Origin: Myrica gale | Taxonomy: Eukaryota; Streptophyta; Magnoliopsida; Fagales; Myricaceae | Direction of reading: 5' to 3' | Assembly: GCA_963930655.1 (NCBI GenBank) | Contig: OZ005604.1 | Coordinates: 15,138,001 to 15,202,000 of the forward strand | DNA length: 64,000 nt | Part shown: positions 23,080 through 35,956 of the stretch, in pieces | Layout: the number at the start of each line of letters is the position of its first letter | How positions within the stretch are numbered: the stretch's first letter is position 1 | Made by a program: the position numbers and the translations under genes | Notes under the pieces: generated by a model | Database searches by the model: none | What the model was told of the DNA's origin: nothing | The model's input: the letters and a program-made list of their open reading frames with translations, nothing else

Positions 23080-26000
23080 TTAATTGGTTGTTAATTGCTT
23101 CCCACCATGAGAAACTTTCTCAACCCTCGCCCTGTCAAGCCGTGCTCGTCGGGAATGTTCTTGGATCTGGCGATCACGCTCTTTAAGCATCTGATCAAAA
23201 TCGCCAGATGGATCTAGTAACGGTCCAGAGACAGAGATCTTTCTTGCTCTCGGTCCATGACCAAGCTGCAACAACACAAGAAAAGACATAAGTCAGATAA
23301 ATGGACTACGCTTTGGGAATGCATAGGTAATAGAAAAAAGTCAGATTAATTATCGAAGTATGAAAGCTCATCAATAGACATGGCTAGACACCACAATTGC
23401 TAGTGTTGTAAAGAAAAAAAGAGGGCTTCACAATCTTTTCCAGTTTCTCTACCCACCAAATCATAACATATCGGGTTGGGTAGAAAATGAATGGGATATC
23501 TAATCTAGCTATGCCTAGTGAAAATGTAGCTTCGAACTAGTGACATGTAGATGAAAAAGAGAAGAAAAAAGCACAAGAAATATCTTACCGGAGATGATTC
23601 TTTGGTACAGGACTTTCCGTCTATGTGATAGAGACCTCCATCTAATTTCATGTGATGTTTCTGGTCTTGCTTCCTTCTGAACTCCGTTAATGTCCCTGGC
23701 AGTGAAGGGCCAGGTTTTTCTACACGAGCATTTGACAGGATAGTCCTAGTTGCTACCAGACCAGATAATGTTGGTCCATAGGCTGCGGTGGGAATAGCTG
23801 GTGGATCACCAAGTTCCTTCCCAGAATTTGTTTCTCCAGGCCCATGAACATGTGGTCCTGATGGGGAATCTCTTTTATGAAGATGATCCTGGTAATCTAT
23901 TCTCGCTTCTTTAGTAGTTCGTGACTGTTTAGGTGCAGCAACCCGAAGACCAGAAACCGCATCATCCATGAGAGGGTGGAAATATTCACTTTTGCTCCTT
24001 GAACTGGATTGGGCTCTTCTCTGTAATAAAAAAAATAATGACGTTAGAAAGAACTAAAGAGACACGAACACAAGTTCAAAAGTTAAGTCTGCGAACAAAA
24101 CACGATAAAACAAAATACTTGAGACAGATGCCCTGTAGCCCTGTAATTGCTGCCTGTCCTGGTTGGATGGGAAATATAAACAGGTCTAATCCATAACAAT
24201 GATATTCGCCACATCACGAATTAATTATGATTTGATCTATGTAATGTAGTTTGATTACAAATGGGATGATGATTATTTCCAAACCATAATTTATGCCTCG
24301 TTTCCTGTTACCTGCATTGAGTTGACTGGCAGAGCCTCAGCATTTGTTGCAGGAATAGCCTGAGATTCTTTTTGTCCTCTTCTCTCAAGTTCAGACTTCC
24401 GGTCTCTGCCTCCAGCACCTCCTTGCCTGTTATAATTAATGAAAAAGTTAACTTGCGAACTTCACTCTTCGAAAACAAATCAGCTATATCCCTTCCACAC
24501 AAATCAAGGAGTCGGGTTATGCAGAAACCTTAGAAAACAATCACAAAACTTGAATGGAGTAAGACCAACAAAAGCATTCACTCAAACTAAACTTTGAAAG
24601 CGCAAAAAGTGCAAGTTATTCCCTGTAAACATAATGGATGATGCGAACAGTTTTTACTTCTTTCAAGAAATGACTGAACTGTTTCATTGGTGGAAATACG
24701 TTTTTTTTTTCTTGTCTTTTTCTCCTGGTGACTGCTTAGAAACAGTGCTATAATGCAAATCAAAAACGAAAACAGGTATTTCTAGTTATCTATTTGCTAG
24801 TGATAAGCTGAATCTTGACAACCATTTAAAGGTTTCTACAGAAAGCAAGGTACTAGTTTTCAACAAAATAAAGCAGAATAATTAACATCTTAATATCGCA
24901 TGACATAAAGTTGACCTATAACATGTACCTTCTAATTAGTTCTTCCCGCAGTTTCGCATCAATTTCTTTGTTAGGAGGATATCTTGGCAAAGTTGAAGGG
25001 TCACAAGCCAGAGGTGGTGTTGTGAAGAACTGAAAAAGTAATTGATGATTAAAATGGCTATCAAAAATAACAGGCCTCACAAGGACACAAATCAAAACAA
25101 GTAGATCAAAAGATATTAAACAGAAACAATCCATCAGCAATCATAAAAAATCAGTAGATTGCACCAGACGGACTATGGTAAAAGATTTCCTTAGGGAGTA
25201 TTTTAGATTACAGAATTGATGCTTCTCTAGCATCAAGCATTGTGCAATGTCCTATTATTCTTTTTTTCTAAACACATGAACACTTTTTTTCCGTATTTGT
25301 TTTTACTTCCATTTACTTCTTTGTTCTTTTACGTTTCTTTATCCTTGGTAGCCACTTAAAATGTAGTTATCAATTTGAAATCAAACTTTCCCCTTCTCTG
25401 TACTCTTCAGGCTTGCCTCTCTTCCATCCGTCTGAAATTCTCATACATTGTAGAGGTCTTTAAGATACCAGTGGAGGACAAAAAAGGTTTCCGGCCGCAC
25501 GAGAGAAGAGAAAAGAGACAACATTTAGGAACAGAACCACAAAATCTTAAGAACCGGAAAACAAATAAAAACAAATTAATATGATAAAATCGTGGATTCA
25601 ACAACAAGGACATCAGTGTTCCATAAGGTAAGGATATGCAGAAACAATTTTCAGATCATAAAGGCCTCAATGTCCATCAGATCATCTTTTCAACCATCTC
25701 CCTGAAACATAAAGCCTGCATACCTCGCTTTTCAGAGCAAAAGCTGCCGTTCCTCGATGTGCAGGATCAGTAGAAAGCAAGGTATCAATAAGCCCCACTG
25801 CAGTAGCTGGCAAATCTTTGAACGTCTCTGCAACACATCTTCGATAAGGCTGTGGTGGCCTGAAGAATGTTGAAGTTGGTAACCACAACTTTCTCCAATA
25901 ATCCACAGAAGGTGAGCCGCAAAGCTTAAAGATCTTGTGAAGTTGCTCAATCTAGGAATACATAGAGAAACTCTTAGCACCAATTACTTACGAAACTAGC

Positions 26001-28623
26001 ATGCTGACTTGTGCAAAATGGAAAAAGCTTGATCTAAATATTTCCTAATAACGTCCACGAGTGTGTATTAGAGGAGAAAAGAGTAACTTACAATCTAATC
26101 ATAGAATGAAGTTTGTGGAATTGTAATTGTGAAATATGCAAAAATATTGAACTGAAAGCAGGCAATAAAGGTATCCAACAAACAGAAGTAATAATCACAA
26201 CCAACAACGACAATAGTTAGAAATGGCTTAGAAAAGGGAAAAAAAAATAGTTGGAAATGAGGGTTGGGCAGTATTTATAATTATCCAAAAAAAAAGTGAT
26301 CCTAGTCATGATTATATATAGAGATAAATCGAAAACATATTATAGATGGGGTTGCATTGTGCAAAAGAATATGAAATACCCCATTTCCATGACAGGCCAA
26401 ACTCCAAACAAGCCTCAACGTGCATTAGATCTCAAACTTGTTATTCCTGATAAATTAAAACGGGATTGCATCCTAGAGATATTATCTTCCATTCCTTTCT
26501 GCACTCTGGGGCAATGCCTATTTGCATTGGTCTCGAGGTAGAAGGTAATAAAAGGCATCAATAATGCAGGAAACATTAAAATATGTTTTGCAAACATGGT
26601 ACCTCTGTTTTTCCTGGCAAGATAGGCTTGCCAGTATATAACTCTCCCAATATACAACCAGTACTCCATAAATCCACCGCAACTTCATAATGAGACGCTC
26701 CAAGTAAAAGTTCTGGTGGTCTATACCAAAGAGTGACCACTCGGCTTGTCAGTGGAACACTGTGATCAGGATCATAAGTAGTAGCCAACCCAAAGTCCGC
26801 AATCTTCAATATTCCACAATTGTCAATGAGAAGATTTGAACCCTTTATGTCACGATGCAGGACACCACGACTATGACAATGATCAAGTCCACTAAGAAGT
26901 TGCTGCATGTAGCATTTAACCTAATAAAATTAAAAAATAAGCATTAGAATTTGGACATCCTAGCCAACAAGCACACTGGTAACTTCCATCTACAGACAAA
27001 CTTGCGAAAAATTCTGCACCAAATTGAACCCCAAATATTTGATTTGAGGCAAAAGGTTGTGAAAACATGACTCTGTATGTAAAGATCTAGACAATGAGAT
27101 AGCACACAAAACTGAAGTCTAAGAATACCTAAATACCATCCAAAATACCTGAGGTTCTGAGAACTTTATCCCAGGATTAGATGCAAGCCCTGTAAGATCA
27201 TGCTCCATATACTCAAACACAAGGTATAAACTACGAGACATTTGTGATGTGATCAAGCCTTCCAACTTTATAATATTTGGATGATCAAGCCTTCGCAAAA
27301 TCATGATTTCCCTCGCCATGAACTTGACACTCTCGCAGTCGAGATTATCAAATCGTACTTTCTTCAAAGCAACAATTTTATCATGGACAAGATCACGAGC
27401 CTTGTAAACGTTGCTATAAGTTCCTTGGCCAATCTGCAGAAAGGAGATGCCATCAAATGTGAAACAAAACCAGGAATGAAGATATTAAGATGGATAACGG
27501 TAAGTAGACACATATCCTCCTCCCACCCGCTCCATCATAAAGGATCTACATTCAGGAAATAGACTCTGCAGCCTAATTCAAATTCCTTTTACATCAGAAA
27601 TCGAAAAGCATTATATCTTAAGTGAGGAGTTCACTGCAAGGAACTCAACAGGGAGTGACATCCATCTCATCGATTATGAAGGGTTTTTGCTTTAAATTTT
27701 TTGACTTGGAATTTCTAAGACCGTTTGTTTTTCAGGGCAATTTCTGTGAGGACAAGTATGACTTCCATATCTCATTTTCTTTGACGACAAATTCTTTAGC
27801 AAATGATAGTAAGAACTGATGTTTCTGACCATAAAGAGGCATCCAAGTTATAAAATCAACAAATAAACCAAATAGTTCACTAGTTTAATTCTTTATCAAA
27901 TTGTTGTTTATGGAGTTTTTCAACCTCCATACTTTCTCAACTCTGCACTTTTTTTCCTAGAAGTCAATAATAAACAGGGAAGTATGATGGTTTTGACATT
28001 CATTAAAAAGGTAAAAGATGTAACCTCAGATGTGTAGAAAAAAATTACTTCCAGCAAGCTAGCAATCAACGATTAAAATTTAAAAGAATGGTTTCCTGGA
28101 CATCTTAATTTGCTCCAACTATTGGGAGCGTATTTGCTGGCCAACACCGGTGGCAAATTTCATCAACGACATTGAGCATCAAGTAAAAAATGAAAAATAC
28201 CTTATCTAACTTCTCAAAAGTATTTGCATTCCGTGGTACCCATCCCTTAATAGCTTCCCCCGCCGCATTAGAAAGCCAGGCTGGCCACCCTGCCGCAATT
28301 TGCTCTCCCTGTGTAGCCGTTGGTACCCTTCCCACGCACGGGTGATCAGTTACAGATACTTCAGGCTTCTCTCTCCTCCTTTTCTCAATCTGATCATCAT
28401 GAACCCGCATCGAACCATTGGATATCTTATCAATGCGCGTAGCTTTCAGTACCTCACTGTGCAATCCATATCTATCATCGACCCATACTCCGACATGTCT
28501 TCTTGAGGAATTCACTCTCAAGTCTCGCGATCGTTTACTCAGAGACGACAATCTCTTCCTCGAACTTTCCTGGCTGTCTCTGTCTTGGACAGCCGAAGAC
28601 GCCTTGGTACATTTGCAACCCAT
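23080..28623 (-). CDS. CDK-like Ser/Thr protein kinase (At1g54610/IBS1-like), 8 exons
   Basis: Joining GT/AG exons on the minus strand (28623-28201, 27433-27149, 26920-26603, 25951-25724, 25029-24929, 24426-24312, 24020-23589, 23265-23080) gives 695 residues with no frame break. The start is the ATG of MGCKC: Gly2 fits N-myristoylation and Cys3/Cys5 palmitoylation, predicting membrane attachment. A basic N-terminal region precedes AGWPAWLSNAAGEAIKGW, typical of this plant CDK-like group. The kinase spans about 135-420: IGQGTYSNVYK (142-152), Lys165, HRDIKGSN (Asp260), DFG (278-280) and WYRPPELLLG. Catalytic residues are intact. The long basic/Ser-rich tail (420-695) is poorly conserved. Family knowledge: CDK-like kinases without a known cyclin; some act in defence priming. 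Exon 4 begins IEQLHKIFKLCG, confirming its acceptor. A minus-strand donor at 29138 (TTTTCAAG|GTATG) suggests a 5' UTR intron. Confidence 0.93.
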
Positions 28624-29734
28624 GTTGCACTTTAAATACAAATTCGATCAACAGAAGATACTTGTTTTGTCACACCACAATTCTCCTCATAAAATCAGTA
28701 ACAAACTTCATAAGACTCCCAAATATCAATCAACCAAAACTATTTTCCTCCTTCGCGGACGCAATTCCAAACTTCCTGAGATTCCCTTTCTCCGCGATAC
28801 CCATCAAGAACAATCTTGAAACGCAATCAACAAAAACTAGGATATTTTTTCAGTAATTCAAACTTTCTCCCAATACCCAATATATCAAATACGATCATCC
28901 TTTATAATCTTACTTAACCGGTATCAAAAGCCACTGAATTTTCAAAGTATTGACTCGCATAAAACCAAAAACCCAATCCCCTTCAAAATTAATTGAAAAT
29001 TCACAACCGACCCAATACTCAATTCACCAAACAAAAATGCGAAACAGCCTTCCCTTCAAACCTGCAAAGACTAATTAACTTCAAAAACATTAGAAGAAAG
29101 AGCGAAAACCCCAGTTCGGCGATGCTGAAAATACATACCTTGAAAACCCATAAAAGATAGGTGTTGGGAGGAAGAAAAAAGAGGGGTATAGACTTTAGTT
29201 GCCAGGAAAGAGCGGATTTTTATTTGGTTTGGTTTGATCATTCAACGTGTATACATATATGTTGTATGAATATATACATAAAAAAATGTGTTGCCCACAT
29301 AAGCACCGAATAGATGGCTTATGCCGGCTGTTTCCTCAGTCAACCATAATCCAGCAAAATCCCATCCTATATCTCTCTAAACAGCCCACAGCAGTTGACG
29401 GGAAGACTCGTCTGCCTTTATATTTCAAGATCGATTCAAACAAAAAAATGATTTGAAAAGTTATTTGTGCTCTTATCCTCAAGTGTGATATTTTTGTTGT
29501 TTCCAATCAACGGTATTCAATTTCAGTTTCTTTGGGTATTTCCTATTCATATACTTCATTTTCTTTGGTGCTAAAAAAGAAAACATTTGGTATAATAAAT
29601 TTCACAGGCCTGATTGTGTTTGCTGGCATGGTTGGTCAACGACTCAACATGGCCAATGGAGTACATAAACTTCCACTTAATTCATCAAAAATCAAAACTT
29701 AGAATACGATTAAATAAGATGATCTCTTTCATCA
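28624..29734 (-). promoter_or_regulatory. 5' UTR and promoter region of the CDK-like kinase gene
   Basis: A likely non-coding first exon ends at a donor at 29138/29139. Transcription probably starts somewhat upstream of it, near 29200. A good minus-strand acceptor is GCGTTTCAAG|ATTG near 28815. No clear TATA box was identified. The remainder to 29734 shows no gene. Confidence 0.35.
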
Positions 29735-30207
29735 ATATTAGAATTATGTACCTATTTTGTCTCTAAATTTTTACCTCTTTTAACAAATCGTCATTCAATG
29801 GTTCAAATTGACCATAGGTTCTTGAGTTTATAATTTTTGTCCAACAAATTATTCTCTTGAAATTTTATTTTCAAAATTAATGGTTAACATGTAAGCTCCA
29901 ATCATAAATTTGATACCTGTCACCCAAAATTAAAATTATGCGACTTATAATTTTGTTAGTTTTTTTAAAAATAATTAAAATAAAATAAAATGCATTAGTT
30001 TAGTTTTGGATGACATTAGTCAAATTTATGATTGGAACTAACGTGTTAATAATTAATTTTATAGATATAAGTTAAATGAAAATTACTTGTTTAATAAAAA
30101 TTTAAAATTTAAAAACCTTTTATGATTAATTTAAAAACTGAATGATGATTTGATAAAAGGGATCAAAACCTAGGGAGTAAAGGGACATAACTCTTAATAT
30201 AATACAA
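29735..30207. repeat. Fold-back (inverted-repeat) element, about 470 bp, diverged
   Basis: Two arms of about 200 bp are inverted around about 29965. For example CCAATCATAAATTTGA at 29908 pairs with TCAAATTTATGATTGG at 30021, and AACAAATCGTCATTCAATGG pairs with its diverged complement near 30140. The arms are considerably diverged. It is probably an old MITE; no certain target duplication was found. Confidence 0.6.
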
Positions 30208-31885
30208 CAATATAAAAGATGTAACTCTTAATGCGGTGGCTAAATAAAATCCACTTCTTAAGACCTGTTAGGATTTTACTCTTAAGACTAATCCAAACCC
30301 TAATACTATTCCTTCTTCCCTTCCCATTACAACAAAACAGAAAACAGGACAAGAAAAGCAAAAGAAAACAAAGCCGAAAACCAAGACCTCGTAGTTAATG
30401 CTGCTAGGAGATCCGTTTATACCTACCACTACTCTTAAGACATGTTTCAGAACAATAAAAGTGTTTACAGGTGAGGGAATTATGAAAGGGTTTGACAAAT
30501 AACTATTAGGCATTAAAGTATTGTTTACACTATGGATTTGGATAATTAGCAAATTAATAAGTTGACATTTAATGATATGCTTTTAGTCAATGGGATATTT
30601 AAGCACAAAGCAGCTAATTAAGAAACCATAAAATTGAAATTAATTTGTGAATGGAGTTGTGAACGATACTGGTTGAGAACATTCATGAAGAAACAATACG
30701 TGCTCCAAAGTATAATTATATGCTTTAAAACCTCAATAAATGGGAAAAAATATGATTCATATAATAGTCCCTCCCAACATATTAATTTGGGTTAAAACTG
30801 TCAGCTTGACTTCAGATAATCGAATTATGAGAGAAATATATTGCACCTGATTTTTATGTATTGACTTTTAACAGATCCAATCTAGTTGAAAAATACACTA
30901 AACTGATCGAATTCAGAACATAAGATCAATTTGGAATACTTAAAACAGTCGAATGGATAAGTATTTCATGCATAAATTAAATATTAAAATTAGGAAAACT
31001 GACAATTTAGTCACTAGGTTTATACCACTAGTTCTTGAATTTTAACTCAAAATAAAATCAATCCATAATTTGTACTACTTAAGAAAATAAATTATTCTGT
31101 CAAGTGTCATGTTAGTAATATAATGAAAATGTAGTCTTCAAAAATATTTGGCATGTCACATATTAATAGAATAGAAATATACAAGAAAAAAGGAAATTGA
31201 AGATATATAGAAAATGTTAAATATATTTTAAAAATCAAACTTTATAAGTAAGTGGTTGAAGATATAACGTGTCAAACTATCTAATTTATCTCTTAAATAA
31301 ATAAATAAATAAAGAATTGTGGACTAATTTATCCTTAAAAATAACGGGAAGCTGAGGACGAAGCGTCACCGCCGAGGACCAAATATCGTTTGAATTTGTC
31401 ATATAATTTTGTCTCGTAGACCAATTCTTTGATAGGATTTGGTTTGACAGAAGACAAACCTAATAGAGACAAAGTTGGCAGGCCAGAAACTTCAAAAGAA
31501 CCAATCTGCAAGGTACAAAGGGCGACCAAAGGCAACGGATCAACGTGGCAACTCTACTCACCGAAAAGAACCTCCAGAGGACCAGAAGGAGAGAGACTTC
31601 AGAGAACAGTTCCGAAACACTTTTTTTTTTTTTTTTTTGCTTCTGTCGTCTGAGACTCGTCTCCTCACACAAAAGCAAAGGCTGAAAAAGCCCAAAACAC
31701 AGAAGCTGAAGATAGCAGCCCATGTGCCCAACTGTCACTTGGGTTTGGCTTTTGTTTTGTTCCCGTAAGGCTTGAATAAACCGGATACTGACACGTACTC
31801 CAATTCTAGTCGCGATGGAAAAGTAATCGAATCTGGCGGGTACAGTTTACTGAATTAGAAGTCCGGATCCGGCTTTACTTGGGCA
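30208..31885. other. Intergenic, 1.7 kb, AT-rich
   Basis: No supported gene. The phrase GGAAAACTGACAATTTAGTC at about 30993 resembles the end of the MITE at 40068 and may be a fragment of a related element. A run of about 20 T at 31619-31638 stands out. GC rises from 31330 toward the next gene. Confidence 0.4.
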
Positions 31886-31892
31886 TATAAAT
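31886..31892 (+). promoter_or_regulatory. TATA box of the membrane-protein gene
   Basis: TATAAAT lies 297 bp before the ATG, in a locally GC-richer promoter. Transcription would start near 31915-31925. The leader includes a GA-rich stretch (AGAGAGAGAGA, about 32151) just before the start codon. Confidence 0.5.
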
Positions 31893-32182
31893 CCCAGAAC
31901 AGTCGTACCCCAGTCCCCACCACTCTCCTTGAGAGAGCGTGCAGACCCCATCTAATCAACTCGCATTCAAGTGCGCACCAAGAAGTCTGATAGGGACGTC
32001 CTACCCAGGGAGACTTCAGTGCGCGTGGAGGCCTCCCAACTTTCCTTGCCCAATGTTATTTCAGCTACTTTTTCACCATTTATTCTCCCGGGGGACCGAC
32101 AAGGAGAGAAGAGATACTCCTTAATTAACCCAAACTAAAAAAAAAATAGAAGAGAGAGAGAGATAGAGGGTTTCTTGCGAAG

Positions 32183-32743
32183 ATGTCGGTAAAAAATCAA
32201 GCTGTTCCAGTGGCAGACAGCATGGAAGAGGACCAAGAAACGGTACCCACTTCGCCATCACAGGCGTCCCCCTCGTCGTCTTACTTGTTAGTCCTTAGGA
32301 TAATGAGCAAAAGGAGAACATGGGTATGCATCTTTGTTGTGGTATACTCCATCCTTCTGACTTCCTCGTGGAATTTCCTTAAATCCATACTTTCTTGGTA
32401 CAATTTGCAAGCGCAGCCGTCTTCCTCATCCTCTGGCTGGCCAGCCCTTTATGCCTCTGTGCTTCTTGGGGCAGTATTCGGGCTTCTTTCGATGGTTGCC
32501 GCCCTTGCCGTGATAGTTCCTGCCACTTTGGTCACGTGGATCACAGTTGTGGTTTTACTGGCCTTCTTTGGGAAGCCAAGGAGGGCTTTGGTTGTGGAAG
32601 GGAGCAAGATAACTAAAGAGATTGTTGGTTTTGTGCTCAAGATTTTGTTGAAGGAGGGCAATGTTGTGGCTGCTGTTTGTGCTGTTTTGGGCTACTTTGT
32701 ACTTGTGAGGAGGAATAGTGAGGGTGAGTTTCTGAGTCGGTGA
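32183..32743 (+). CDS. Small plant-specific membrane protein of unknown function
   Basis: A single-exon gene of 186 residues. A Ser/Pro/Glu-rich N-terminus (1-37) is followed by the basic motif IMSKRRTWVC and a hydrophobic helix (about 47-66). A Ser-rich loop comes next, then two closely packed hydrophobic segments (about 89-132) and a final one near 158-175 (VVAAVCAVLGYFVL), ending in a basic tail. Three or four membrane spans are likely. I recall similar uncharacterised plant proteins with the SKRRTW motif, but no function is known. The start is the first ATG, at the end of a GA-rich leader with a good context (AAGATGTCG). TATA lies upstream. No sign of damage. Confidence 0.8.
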   Translation: MSVKNQAVPVADSMEEDQETVPTSPSQASPSSSYLLVLRIMSKRRTWVCIFVVVYSILLTSSWNFLKSILSWYNLQAQPSSSSSGWPALYASVLLGAVFGLLSMVAALAVIVPATLVTWITVVVLLAFFGKPRRALVVEGSKITKEIVGFVLKILLKEGNVVAAVCAVLGYFVLVRRNSEGEFLSR

Positions 32744-33164
32744 GATCGGTTTGTTTGATTCTGGTAGCGGATAGGGTGGTTTGTGCTGTGGGAACTGGGG
32801 GAGATTAGGGTTTATAAATTCAGTGCTCTTGTGGGTGGAGGGCATTTGGTAAAGTTTCCTCGTTTTGCGCTTTATCTTAGGAAGCAGACAAGAGAAAGCA
32901 CTTCTTGTGAAGGGGGTACTCGAAAGTGCTATTAGATTTCTTCATTTTAATGTATGTTTTTTATAATTTTTGTTTTACTGATAACAAATCTAATGAGCTG
33001 ATCTTCTTTTTTTTACTTAAATGCTAGGTTTGGTTTTGTTGTAAATTTTGTGTCCTTTATTTTTCCCCTTTGGGTAACGAGGAAATATTGTGCATAAATC
33101 CGAGGAGAATTTTCTCCTCTCATTTCTGTTTTTACCAGTTTTAGCAATTTACTTGAAATATAGA
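32744..33164. other. 3' UTR and downstream sequence of the membrane-protein gene
   Basis: No further gene. T-rich stretches around 32950-33010 are plausible for 3' processing. Confidence 0.4.
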
Positions 33165-33478
33165 GTTAATTTCATCGTTATTCCATTACCCTAAGCAAAA
33201 ATCAGTGTCGCTCCCTAACTTTCAAAATAGATTTGTACGTCTCTATCCAAATCAATGGTTAAAAATTGTAAGAAAATGACCGAAATGTCTTCTGAAACAA
33301 AAATTTGGACAAAAGATATTTCGGTCATGTTTTTCTATCTAATTTAACGGCTGATTTAGACGAAAGATGTATTTTGATGATTTTAAAAATTTAATGGGCG
33401 TAAAATTCTGTTTTGATAATTAGGACGAACATTGATTTTTATTCATAATTAAAAAGCGAACTATTAAATTCCTCTTAA
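33165..33478. repeat. Diverged fold-back MITE
   Basis: GAAAATGACCGAAATG near 33273 pairs with CATTTCGGTCAT-like sequence near 33320, and the flanking arms remain roughly complementary outward to about 33170 and 33475. There is no coding content. Confidence 0.5.
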
Positions 33479-34518
33479 AATATATTTTTCTCTAATAATC
33501 TCACAACATTATGATATGCACACTAAAAACTCTGTAATTTGGTGATTAATTTTGTGGGAGCATGAAATTTGATCTTAAGGTACTCATAAGTCACGACGAT
33601 TAAGTGCATTTTCTCAACTTGGAAAGAAATTATTTCTCCTAAGCCGACGCATGCCAGGAGATCATGTTGTAGCTTGGTTTAAGAAGAAGCTTCTCCTTGT
33701 ATCCATGTCGACCTTTTCTACATGTACTCGCAAATTTTAAATTTTAAAATCCATATTCCATGCGCTTATTTTGCACCAAAGTAGAAAGCCAGAATGCTGG
33801 TCACACGAGAGCAGGTGCGCAGAGCATTTTGCCTCGCTGAAGACTGGACTGGAGACCAAACTCTCTGCTGGGAGATAGTAACCAGAATAGGACAAAACTC
33901 AGAGACCCAAGAAATACAAAAGGACGTAGCAATATACTTGTAAAACCAAAAGCATTAAATGCAGACCCTACTCATGGTTGAGGAGCGAATTTATTGGCAG
34001 CTGATGCCTGATAACATCCACCACGTGATGACCACCGACAGTGAATCCCAGCAATCCAAAACCCGTACCTCATTGTGGAATGGGAAATCAGGCGCTTCAA
34101 TATTGCGGGATATCGTACAAGATTACTTCTCCAACACAAAGCTATGGGGGTCTATTCACAGAAGAGCACCGGCCGACTCTCTCTTCTGCGAACTCATCCA
34201 ATCCATATACGTTTCAGTAACATTTACGTGGTGGGCGGAAGTCGGAAATACTTACCAAAAGGTATATGGAAACGAAGGCTAAAGAACTGGAACAAAATAC
34301 AAAACTAATTCCATAACGACTTCGCAAGGTGTTTTTATCTCCTTAACAGGGATTCTCGGTTCACATTGGATGAGATGCCCTTTTAACATAAATTGTTGCA
34401 AGTCTTGCTGGTTAATGGACCATTCCATGGAAGAAAAAAAAAAGAGCAAACCAAGGGAATGTGCAATATTGGAAACTTGAGGCATGTTAGTTTAGCTAAA
34501 AATTCTAAAATTTGAATC
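33479..34518. other. Intergenic; no gene recognised
   Basis: An open frame at 33959-34282 (+) has no recognisable motif and is probably chance. Otherwise nothing. Confidence 0.4.
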
Positions 34519-34521
34519 TAA

Positions 34522-34710
34522 GAGGCTGTTCAGTTTGGGTGTATTTTGAGAATTTTTTGTGTTTTAAAACATTTTAGGTGATGTTAACTTTATTGGTATG
34601 CGTGTTTTAGTTATTTTTATGTAGTGTTAAGAATGATGTTAGGTTGTAGAATATTTTGTATTCTGAGAATTCAAAAAAATCCTGAGGATTTTTGTATACC
34701 GAACAACCCC
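34522..34710. mobile_element. PIF/Harbinger-like (Tourist-type) MITE
   Basis: A 189-bp element. Its ends are GAGGCTGTTCAGTTTGG and, reverse-complemented, GGGGTTGTTCGGTATAC, flanked by the 3-bp duplication TAA (34519-34521 and 34711-34713). Non-coding. Confidence 0.65.
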
Positions 34711-34930
34711 TAATTTTTTAAATTTATACTTCTAACATTACTCCTACACACATACTAATACAACTAAATATTATATTTTTTACACACATCAATATAACTT
34801 TTACATGCATGCTAATAAAAATCAAACATCACCCTTCAACAGATTTTTTCAAAACCAACCTGCCTAGTAGATGTGACCTACAGATTTTCTCTTGCGGTCA
34901 GGAGAAGGCAGGGGACTGGGCCCTGACACC

Positions 34931-35410
34931 TTTTTTTTCTAAGCAAAGTACTGAATATATTAAAAATCGAGAATAACAGCTAGTACAAACAGAGACACGC
35001 CCAGAGGGCCAGCAGAAAAACCTAATCGGACCAATGGTCCTACAATCAATGGATCAAAAGATCGGCGATAAAAGTCAAGCTCAAACCAACCACAAGGGCC
35101 GGGTTACAACACAAACAGGAACATACCACAAAGGTCGGGACAACAGAAATCAACAAAGACCACAAGGGCCCTAACAGACCATCGCACACGATGACGACAG
35201 CTTCCACCGGAGGAAAGACGGATGGAGCGCCAATCCGACTCCAACGGGAAGATCTTCTAGCTTGAAAAGGCTGCAAAAGGGATAGAAGAGAGGACGACAA
35301 CTTCGAACAGCAAAACACCGACAGCAACAGGAACCATCGGAGTAAAAGGCCAAACCTGACGAGCAAAAAGAGAAGGTGGAGGACGAGCATGGCAAAATGG
35401 GTGACTGCCT
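34931..35410 (-). mobile_element. LINE-mobilised 3' fragment flanked by a ~75-bp duplication
   Basis: On the minus strand the segment ends ACTTTGCTTAGAAAAAAAA, an A tail. The same GCTTAGAAAA end closes the larger LINE at 46763. Both sides carry the block CCAACCTGCCTAGTAGATG...TGGGCCCTG (34855-34930 and 35411-35485), differing by a few bases and a short indel. This looks like a very long target duplication. The inserted 480 bp has no reverse transcriptase and is GC-richer than its surroundings. Confidence 0.7.
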
Positions 35411-35541
35411 CCAACCTGCCTAGTAGATGTGACCTACAGATTCTATTGCGGTCAGGAGAAGGCAGGGGACTGGGCCCTGTCACCCTTTTGATTTCAAGAC
35501 AACTCCTTTCAGATGTTGTTTTGTATTTTACTGTAGCTTCC

Positions 35542-35956
35542 CCTCCCACAAAATCGTGATGGACTTCAAGTCAAGACTTTCAAATAAAAATTTGTTTCGT
35601 CCTTTTTTCGCCTTTTTGCTTGCCTGACAAGATTGATGTAACATGTATCCACGGCCGATCAAAAAATGTGCCCTTATCATCAGAGATATCCTATTGCAGT
35701 TGAGATAACGTACACCGAAAAAAAGTGAAAACAAAGCATGAGGAAGCTCCTCCCACAAAATCGTGATGGACTTCAAGTCAAGACTTTCAAATAAAAATTT
35801 GTTTCGTCCTTTTTTTCGCCTTTTTGCTTGCCTGACAAGATTGATGTAACATGAATCCACGGCCGATAAAAAAATGTGCCCTTATCATCAGAGATATGCT
35901 ATTGCAGTTGAGATAACGTACACCGAAAAAAAGTGAAAACAAAGCATGAGGAAGCT
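35542..35956. repeat. 207-bp tandem duplication
   Basis: The copy starting CCTCCCACAAAATCGTGATG at 35542 is repeated from 35749 with only a few changes (for example TGTATCC/TGAATCC). Both copies contain GTACACCGAAAAAAAGTG. No function recognised. Confidence 0.85.

Noticed and set aside
33959..34282. 107-codon plus-strand frame
   Set aside because: No recognisable motif and no supporting promoter or exon.
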